8,901 bases of DNA from contig JAEORY010000137.1 of the NCBI GenBank assembly GCA_016840645.1, forward strand, positions 1 to 8,901, in the 5' to 3' direction. Of the stretch, positions 4,911-8,901 are shown piece by piece. The position numbers and the translations under genes were made by a program. Under the pieces are notes generated by a model. That model was not told the origin of the DNA. It did not search any database and saw only the letters and a program-made list of their open reading frames with translations. This stretch comes from Candidatus Borrarchaeota archaeon. Lineage in GTDB: Archaea > Asgardarchaeota > Sifarchaeia > Borrarchaeales > Borrarchaeaceae. Position 1 is the first letter of the stretch. Every line of letters begins with the position of its first letter.

Positions 4911-6557
4911 CTATGATATTATATCATGTAAAATCGTTCCGCCTACCATTGTCAGATCTACCTTCACATCTTTGATTCTTTCTGCAGGGATAGCGGTCAA
5001 GTCTTCTGATAGAATGGCTATATCAGCGAGTTTTCCAGATTCAATTGAACCCTTTATGTGTTCCTCAAAGGATGCGTAAGCACCATTAAGCGTATAACAT
5101 TTGATAGCTTCTTCCAAAGTGATACGATGTTCTTCTATAGGATGACAAACTGCGGACCATAAACCGTACAAAGGATTAAACGGAAAGGGTGGACAGTAGC
5201 CACAATCAGTACCAAACGTAACAATAATGCCCTCATCGAGAAGACTCCTAAATGGATTGCAGAGTTTTAAACGGTCTTTTCCTAAACGCTGCTCATACAT
5301 TCCTCCAGGATGTTCCCACTCTCCAACAAAATTTGGTTGTACCGCGGCTATAACTCCTAATCGCTTCATCCTTCTTATTTGATCTTCTTTAATGAGTTCA
5401 CAATGTTCGATTCTATGACGATGGTCTTCTCTTGGTTCACCCTTAAGTGCGAGTTCTATAGCATCAAGAGCCTCTTCGATTGCCTTGTCACCAATTGCAT
5501 GGATAGCGACTTGCATTCCTAGTTTATGTGCCCTCATCACAGTTCTGTTGAGTTCTTCTGGAGAAATAGTGTAGAATCCGCTTGTTGTTGGATCGTCAGC
5601 ATAGGGTTCAGAAAAGACAGCTGTATGTGAACCCATTGCGCCGTCAAACCAGATTTTAACCGAGCCTAGTCTTAAAAACTCATTGCCAAAGTAAGTTTTG
5701 ATACCAAGAATACTCAATACTTCTAACAAATTTTCAATATACTTAGTTGCAGGTAACACATAAGCTCTCACCTTTAGAAATCCTTTTTCAAAAGCTGTTT
5801 GGTATGTACTTAACTTACTATTCGGTGAGGCTAACTCATGAATACTAGTACAACCCCATCGTAATACAATTTCACATGCTTTTTGAACAGCTTTCATGGC
5901 TAGGGATTCAGTCAATGGCGGTTGGACATTATCAATTAACTTCATTGCCTCCTCCTTTAAAATACCAGTGGGTTCCCCGGTCGGATCTCTTTCAATCTTT
6001 CCTCCAGAAGGATCTGGGGTTTTTTCTTCTATATCAATTTGTGCGAGTTCGAGAGCTTTTGAATTTACTGTAATCGTATGCCAATAATAAGGTGTTAGGA
6101 CAACTGGATGGTCTGGCGATACAGGATCTAAATCCTTCTTTGTTGGGTGTCTTTTTTCGATCCAATTACTTTCATCCCATCCATGAGCCTTCAGCCAAGT
6201 CCCTTTCGGTAATTCACTTATCTTTGAACTGACCAATCCAACTACCTCGGGGATGGACCTAGTCATTGAAAGATCCAGTTCTGTGAGCACCTTCAGCCCC
6301 ATTAAAATGAAATGGGTATGAGAGTCGATGAAACCTGGTATAACCGTTTTTCCTTCTGCATCAAGAACTTTTGCATTCGGGGGGATATCAATCTCACCAT
6401 TTATTCCTACATCAATGATCTTGGATCCAAATATGACAACTACACTGTTCTCGATGGGTGATTTTCCTGTTCCATCAATTAGCGTGCCATTAGTGATTAC
6501 AATGGGGCGTTCAAATAAAATAGCAATCAATCCTCCTATATATGAGCTGGAAATCAC
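4911..6557 (-). CDS. YtcJ-like metal-dependent amidohydrolase
   Basis: A full-length (548 residues) amidohydrolase of the Amidohydro_3/YtcJ group, which hydrolyses C-N bonds of amides or related compounds with one or two divalent metals; the substrate is unknown. An N-terminal beta-sandwich part (about 17-75, ending LDAEGKTVIPGFID) leads into a TIM barrel. Expected ligands are visible: H80 and H82 in SHTHF, K301 in SVKIWFDGAMGS, H353 in AIHAIGD, H385 in HRIEHCEL and D451 in TFGTDCG. The C-terminus returns to the sandwich (GSIESGKLADIAIL, VKVDLTMVGG). No signal peptide is evident, so it is cytoplasmic. The start is uncertain: the GTG at 6557 would be nearly leaderless given a TATA box at 6601-6610, whereas an AGGAGG at 6532-6537 lies inside this frame with no normal start codon at proper distance (TTG at 6530 is one base away; ATT at 6527 or 6521). 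The family's usual N-terminus would begin near residue 14-17. Confidence 0.92.
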   Translation of the reverse strand: MISSSYIGGLIAILFERPIVITNGTLIDGTGKSPIENSVVVIFGSKIIDVGINGEIDIPPNAKVLDAEGKTVIPGFIDSHTHFILMGLKVLTELDLSMTRSIPEVVGLVSSKISELPKGTWLKAHGWDESNWIEKRHPTKKDLDPVSPDHPVVLTPYYWHTITVNSKALELAQIDIEEKTPDPSGGKIERDPTGEPTGILKEEAMKLIDNVQPPLTESLAMKAVQKACEIVLRWGCTSIHELASPNSKLSTYQTAFEKGFLKVRAYVLPATKYIENLLEVLSILGIKTYFGNEFLRLGSVKIWFDGAMGSHTAVFSEPYADDPTTSGFYTISPEELNRTVMRAHKLGMQVAIHAIGDKAIEEALDAIELALKGEPREDHRHRIEHCELIKEDQIRRMKRLGVIAAVQPNFVGEWEHPGGMYEQRLGKDRLKLCNPFRSLLDEGIIVTFGTDCGYCPPFPFNPLYGLWSAVCHPIEEHRITLEEAIKCYTLNGAYASFEEHIKGSIESGKLADIAILSEDLTAIPAERIKDVKVDLTMVGGTILHDIIS

Positions 6558-6580
6558 ATTTTCATTCTAATTGGTTATAG

Positions 6581-6610
6581 AAGAAATAATTTCTTTCTGC
6601 TTTTATATTT
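6581..6610 (-). promoter_or_regulatory. Amidohydrolase promoter with 15-bp palindrome
   Basis: Minus-strand AAATATAAAA (6610-6601) is a good archaeal TATA box, predicting a start near 6578. Immediately downstream lies a perfect palindrome, AAGAAAT-A-ATTTCTT at 6581-6595, placed between TATA and start as a repressor site would be. An 8-bp palindrome TGAGCTCA at 6610-6617 abuts the box on its upstream side. No matching regulator is encoded beside it. Confidence 0.45.
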
Positions 6611-6640
6611 GAGCTCATTTCTTTAAAATAAGGTTGTAGG

Positions 6641-6657
6641 AAGCAGTATAACTGCTT
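6641..6657 (-). terminator. Hairpin downstream of the zinc-finger gene
   Basis: AAGCAGT and ACTGCTT form a perfect 7-bp stem with a 3-base loop, starting 9 bases after the zinc-finger gene's stop codon. On the minus strand the bases after it are only moderately T-rich, with a TTATTTT about 10 bases on, so it may be a weak terminator, a 3'-end stabiliser or a processing site rather than a classical intrinsic terminator. Confidence 0.45.
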
Positions 6658-6666
6658 TGTAAAATA

Positions 6667-7086
6667 TCAAACTGAAATGAGTGTACGTTCTTTTAATGCT
6701 GATCTTAATTCATCCATTAAAGCCAGATGGTCGCCTCCGTAACCCAGATAATTTTTAAGGTGCTGTTGAGCAAGAATTGAATCTCCCTTCGGAGCACTCT
6801 GTATTTTTGGTGTAGTATTATGGAGTTGTTCGTAATTTATGGAGTTTCCGTTATTGTCTATTTTGTACGTCAAGTCGATGATCATTTGGCGAAGTGAATA
6901 AAGTTCTGCCAGAATTTCGTTATTCATCAAACCTGCAGCGTTTATATGATGATTAGAAAAGCCATTCCCCTTTCCGTTATGCATGTGTCCTATATGAATA
7001 CTCAAACCTCTTTCATTTTTGCATTGCTTTCCGCATATATCACAAATAACTGGACTGCTTTTCAAAACAATTGATGCTACTTTCAT
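6667..7086 (-). CDS. Small C2H2 zinc-finger protein
   Basis: A 139-residue protein with one classical zinc finger near its N-terminus: C15-x2-C18-x12-H31-x4-H36, in the sequence context CDICGKxCKNERGLSIHIGHMH. A flexible linker follows, then an amphipathic leucine-rich helix at about 57-76 (EILAELYSLRQMIIDLTYKI) that could form a coiled coil, a polar low-complexity linker, and a C-terminal helix at about 118-134. The K-x-x-x-GLSxHxxxxH pattern is that of DNA- or protein-binding C2H2 fingers, known in many archaea as well as eukaryotes. A small dimeric transcription regulator is plausible but unproven, since a single finger seldom binds DNA specifically on its own. The ATG at 7086 has no SD. 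A TATA box at 7127-7136 predicts a leader of about 19 bases, fitting near-leaderless translation. Confidence 0.72.
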   Translation of the reverse strand: MKVASIVLKSSPVICDICGKQCKNERGLSIHIGHMHNGKGNGFSNHHINAAGLMNNEILAELYSLRQMIIDLTYKIDNNGNSINYEQLHNTTPKIQSAPKGDSILAQQHLKNYLGYGGDHLALMDELRSALKERTLISV

Positions 7087-7126
7087 TCAAAATCAATCCG
7101 ACAAAATGCTTTTAATTTGTAATGGG

Positions 7127-7136
7127 TTTATATATC
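7127..7136 (-). promoter_or_regulatory. TATA box of the zinc-finger gene
   Basis: GATATATAAA on the minus strand lies 41 bases before the ATG at 7086 and predicts a transcription start near 7105. The box is nearly symmetrical (plus strand reads TTTATATATC), so it could also fire rightwards, but no plus-strand gene follows it. The rest of the 7087-7302 gap is AT-rich with no gene or clear repeat. Confidence 0.5.
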
Positions 7137-7302
7137 GGTTTAAGTTATAAGCAATCATATTATTCAGATATATCATTGCCTAGTCAATATCTAACTCGGA
7201 AAATGAATTTAGTTATAGTGTAAAAGAAATGTAAATTTGGCTTCAAAAATAAGTATGAAAAAGATGGGATTGAATTAATAGGTTTCATTTTTTAGATTTT
7301 AT

Positions 7303-7926
7303 TCAACGTCGAAGCAGTTTGAACGCAATGTCCGTTCCCATTCCATGCTTAAATGCCAAGTAAATCCACAGCATAGCTAATGGTTCGAGCAGTCGAGCAT
7401 TCGAGAGCGGACCTATATCAATAACATCAAAGCCTATATCCTCTCCCAGACTCCTAACGACAGATTTTGCTTCGTCATCATCACCACAGATGAAATTACT
7501 AGCTGTTTCAGATCCAAACTGCACATTTGCCATAACGCCAACCCCCATAGCATTGAATGCCTTTACCACTTTTGCAGATGTCATTTTGGAAATTTCTTCA
7601 GCTGCAGAAGTAGTAAGTCCTACTGTAAGACCACTTAAATCTGGGGCAAGAGGATTAGTACAGTCCACTAGAATTTTTCCAGTTAGATCCCCTACTGTTT
7701 TAATTATATCTTGAGCGGCTGTATACGGAGTCGCGAGAACGACAACATCACCCCATTTCGCAGCCTCTTCATATGTTGAACTACAGACGTTTTTCCCCAT
7801 GGATTCCGCTATTTCTAGCGCTTTTTCGGGATTACGAGATCCAAATACTATTTCGTGACCTTTTTTTGCCCATGGTTTCGCCAAAGCACGGGCTACATTG
7901 CCAGATCCAAGAATTCCTATTTTCAT
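7303..7926 (-). CDS. F420-type NADP oxidoreductase family protein
   Basis: A 207-residue Rossmann-fold protein of the NADP oxidoreductase, coenzyme F420-dependent family (Pfam F420_oxidored), which typically moves hydride between NADP(H) and F420 or an oxidised substrate in the cytoplasm. The N-terminus gives the dinucleotide fold, KIGILGSGNVARALA (residues 2-16), and SRNPEK at 30-35, whose Ser-Arg usually contacts the 2'-phosphate and so suggests NADP over NAD. Later elements are DVVVLATP, ILVDCTNPL and KVVKAFNAMG, all typical of the family. F420 binding itself cannot be confirmed. The ATG at 7926 is chosen over the ATG at 7941 because GGAG (7936-7939) lies 9 bases away, the family begins with MKIGIL, and a TATA box at 7957-7964 predicts transcription starting near 7935, after the first ATG. 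It is divergent from the gene at 8030. Confidence 0.88.
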   Translation of the reverse strand: MKIGILGSGNVARALAKPWAKKGHEIVFGSRNPEKALEIAESMGKNVCSSTYEEAAKWGDVVVLATPYTAAQDIIKTVGDLTGKILVDCTNPLAPDLSGLTVGLTTSAAEEISKMTSAKVVKAFNAMGVGVMANVQFGSETASNFICGDDDEAKSVVRSLGEDIGFDVIDIGPLSNARLLEPLAMLWIYLAFKHGMGTDIAFKLLRR

Positions 7927-7956
7927 AAACCTTGACTCCATCCTGATATCTATTAA

Positions 7957-8025
7957 TTATAAAAGTAAGAAATTGAGAACGAATATAATTAGTTTACCTT
8001 CTCTGCAATAAGGAAATTAGGGGAG
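7957..8025. promoter_or_regulatory. Divergent promoter region
   Basis: This gap serves two genes. Leftwards, minus-strand TTTTATAA (7964-7957) is a TATA box giving a start near 7935. Rightwards, AATATAATT around 7982-7990 is a TATA box giving a start near 8012, followed by the GGGGAG SD at 8020-8025, 4 bases before the ATG at 8030. No clear palindrome lies between them. Confidence 0.45.
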
Positions 8026-8029
8026 ACAA

Positions 8030-8737
8030 ATGCGAAAGTGGATAGAGTACTTTGAGAGACCAGGTCCAGGAAACACTTTAAGAACACTTGAATTAGTCAA
8101 AGAGAGAAGTAATGAACTCGACATTAAGACTGTAATTATTGCCACCCTTCGTGGAAATAGTGCCTTGAAAGCCCATGAGATCATGGGAAACGAACTGAAA
8201 ATTATAGCAGTTACTATTCCTCCTGGAGCCTATTGGATGGTCAAAGAATCTTTGCCTGGCCCTTGGAGTGACATTCCTGAACTGAAAACACAGTTAAGAG
8301 AATGGCAACAAAAAGGCTTAAAGAAAGTAAGAATGGACATGACTGACGAAATGCAGGATAAGTTAGAAGAATTGGGGATTAAAGTTGTCAGGGGGACTAT
8401 TCCCTTCTATGGAATCGGTACAGCAATCGCTGGAACATTTAAAGGAGTTACTTTCGAACAAATTATGACAGAATCGCTGAGATTAATCTCTGGTGGTTTG
8501 ATAGTCTGCGTAGAAGTTGCAATAATGGCTGCAGACGCGAATGTAATTAAATCCCACGAGGAAGTCGTTGTTGCTGCTGGCACTTCAATGGGTCTAGATA
8601 CTGCAGTTGTTATTAAACCGTCCACTAGCTTGAGATTTTTTGACCCAGAAGAAGGACTAGAAATACGAGAAATTATCGCAATTCCACGTGTTAAACCGAA
8701 ATATCCTCCCGAAGGGATCGGTGAAGAATATAGATAA
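8030..8737 (+). CDS. Stand-alone pyruvate kinase C-terminal-like domain protein
   Basis: A 235-residue protein resembling the C-terminal alpha/beta (allosteric) domain of pyruvate kinase, found alone in many archaea, without the catalytic barrel. The N-terminal third fits best: YFERPGPGNTLRTLELVKERSNEL followed by a strand TVIIATLRGNSALKAHEI (33-51), matching the pattern in which repeated helix-strand units surround a Thr/Ser-Gly phosphate-binding turn. A glycine-rich stretch FYGIGTAIAGTF (126-137) and VVVAAGTSMGLDTAVVIKP (179-197) are further likely ligand-binding turns. The lack of the barrel's K and metal ligands rules out pyruvate kinase activity, so the protein is probably a ligand sensor or an enzyme of unknown reaction. 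The start is fixed by GGGGAG 4 bases upstream. The peroxiredoxin-like gene follows after 44 bases, probably in the same transcript. Confidence 0.75.
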   Translation: MRKWIEYFERPGPGNTLRTLELVKERSNELDIKTVIIATLRGNSALKAHEIMGNELKIIAVTIPPGAYWMVKESLPGPWSDIPELKTQLREWQQKGLKKVRMDMTDEMQDKLEELGIKVVRGTIPFYGIGTAIAGTFKGVTFEQIMTESLRLISGGLIVCVEVAIMAADANVIKSHEEVVVAAGTSMGLDTAVVIKPSTSLRFFDPEEGLEIREIIAIPRVKPKYPPEGIGEEYR

Positions 8738-8781
8738 ACGTAACTAATTTCCTTAAAATGAAAACAAAGAAAGGGGTGAAT

Positions 8782-8901
8782 ATGAGAGATAAGTTTAATA
8801 TGTTAGGGAAAACAATCGAGGCGTTTTCCCTTCCAAATTCAAGAGGTGAAACGGTAGATATCAAAGAAATCCTTGGAATAAAAAACATACTCATATCGTT
8901 G
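8782..8901 (+). CDS. Peroxiredoxin-like (AhpC/TSA) protein, 5' end only
   Basis: The first 40 codons of a gene that runs off the right edge. The sequence GKTIEAFSLPNSRGETVDIKEILGIKNILISL has the shape of a thioredoxin-fold peroxidase N-terminus, in which a first beta-hairpin (xxFxLPxxxGExVxL) precedes the strand leading to the active-site cysteine. The catalytic Cys would lie beyond the window, so the assignment is not confirmed. GGGG (8773-8776) in AAGGGGTGAAT supports the ATG at 8782; in-frame ATGs at 8758 and 8800 are alternatives. It lies 44 bases after the pyruvate-kinase-like gene in the same direction, suggesting co-transcription. Confidence 0.6.
   Translation, partial: MRDKFNMLGKTIEAFSLPNSRGETVDIKEILGIKNILISL

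Noticed and set aside
4913..4927. Perfect 15-bp palindrome ATGATAT-T-ATATCAT at the convergent gene ends.
   Set aside because: It falls within the last codons of the amidohydrolase, is AT-only apart from one pair, and a one-base centre cannot form an RNA hairpin loop as drawn. No T-run follows on either strand.
4843..5079. Plus-strand open frames overlapping the amidohydrolase and other genes (for example 4843-5079, 5896-6087 and 6328-6570).
   Set aside because: They lie opposite well-supported coding regions, have no recognisable domains and show composition expected of antisense frames.
8707..8733. Possible terminator between the pyruvate-kinase-like gene and the peroxiredoxin-like gene.
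   Set aside because: The gap of 44 bases shows no stable stem or T-run, so read-through and co-transcription are more likely.

Overview
The window looks archaeal. Candidate promoters have archaeal TATA boxes (one, on the minus strand at 3754-3761, is an exact TTTATATA), Shine-Dalgarno (SD) sites are mixed with apparently leaderless starts, the DNA is AT-rich, and the gene content includes an F420-type NADP oxidoreductase, a C2H2 zinc-finger protein and an SDS22-like leucine-rich-repeat protein. The last two would fit an Asgard-type or other deep archaeal lineage, but that is inference; no rRNA or other marker gene is present. I see no tRNA, rRNA, CRISPR array, insertion sequence or phage gene. 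The content is accessory and metabolic.

Layout. Bases 1-165 hold inverted repeats and TATA-like boxes ahead of a plus-strand LRR protein (178-750). It converges on a minus-strand block spanning 3696 down to 761, made of two units. The first is a membrane methyltransferase of the isoprenylcysteine methyltransferase (ICMT) type (2956-3696) followed by a NapH-like membrane protein with two ferredoxin clusters (2153-2923), ending at a hairpin plus T-run terminator (2115-2139). The second is a TetR-family repressor (1339-2070) followed by a second, shorter ICMT-like methyltransferase (761-1291). The promoter of the first unit has TCTAAT/ATTAGA palindromes on both sides of its TATA box, and a degenerate copy lies in front of the tetR gene. 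I read this as a TetR-controlled membrane methylation and redox module. It is the best candidate here for an undescribed system.

Divergent from that block is a plus-strand gene (3902-4873) of a conserved uncharacterised helical family. It converges on a minus-strand YtcJ-like metal amidohydrolase (4911-6557), whose own promoter carries a 15-bp palindrome near the predicted transcription start. Next come a minus-strand single-zinc-finger protein (6667-7086) and a minus-strand F420-type NADP oxidoreductase (7303-7926). Divergent from the latter across about 100 bp is a plus-strand unit with a stand-alone pyruvate-kinase C-terminal-like protein (8030-8737) and the start of a peroxiredoxin-like gene (from 8782), cut by the window edge.

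Several SD sequences are very strong yet have no ATG/GTG/TTG at a workable distance (139-144, 1287-1296, 6532-6537). Start assignments there are uncertain and are flagged in the entries.
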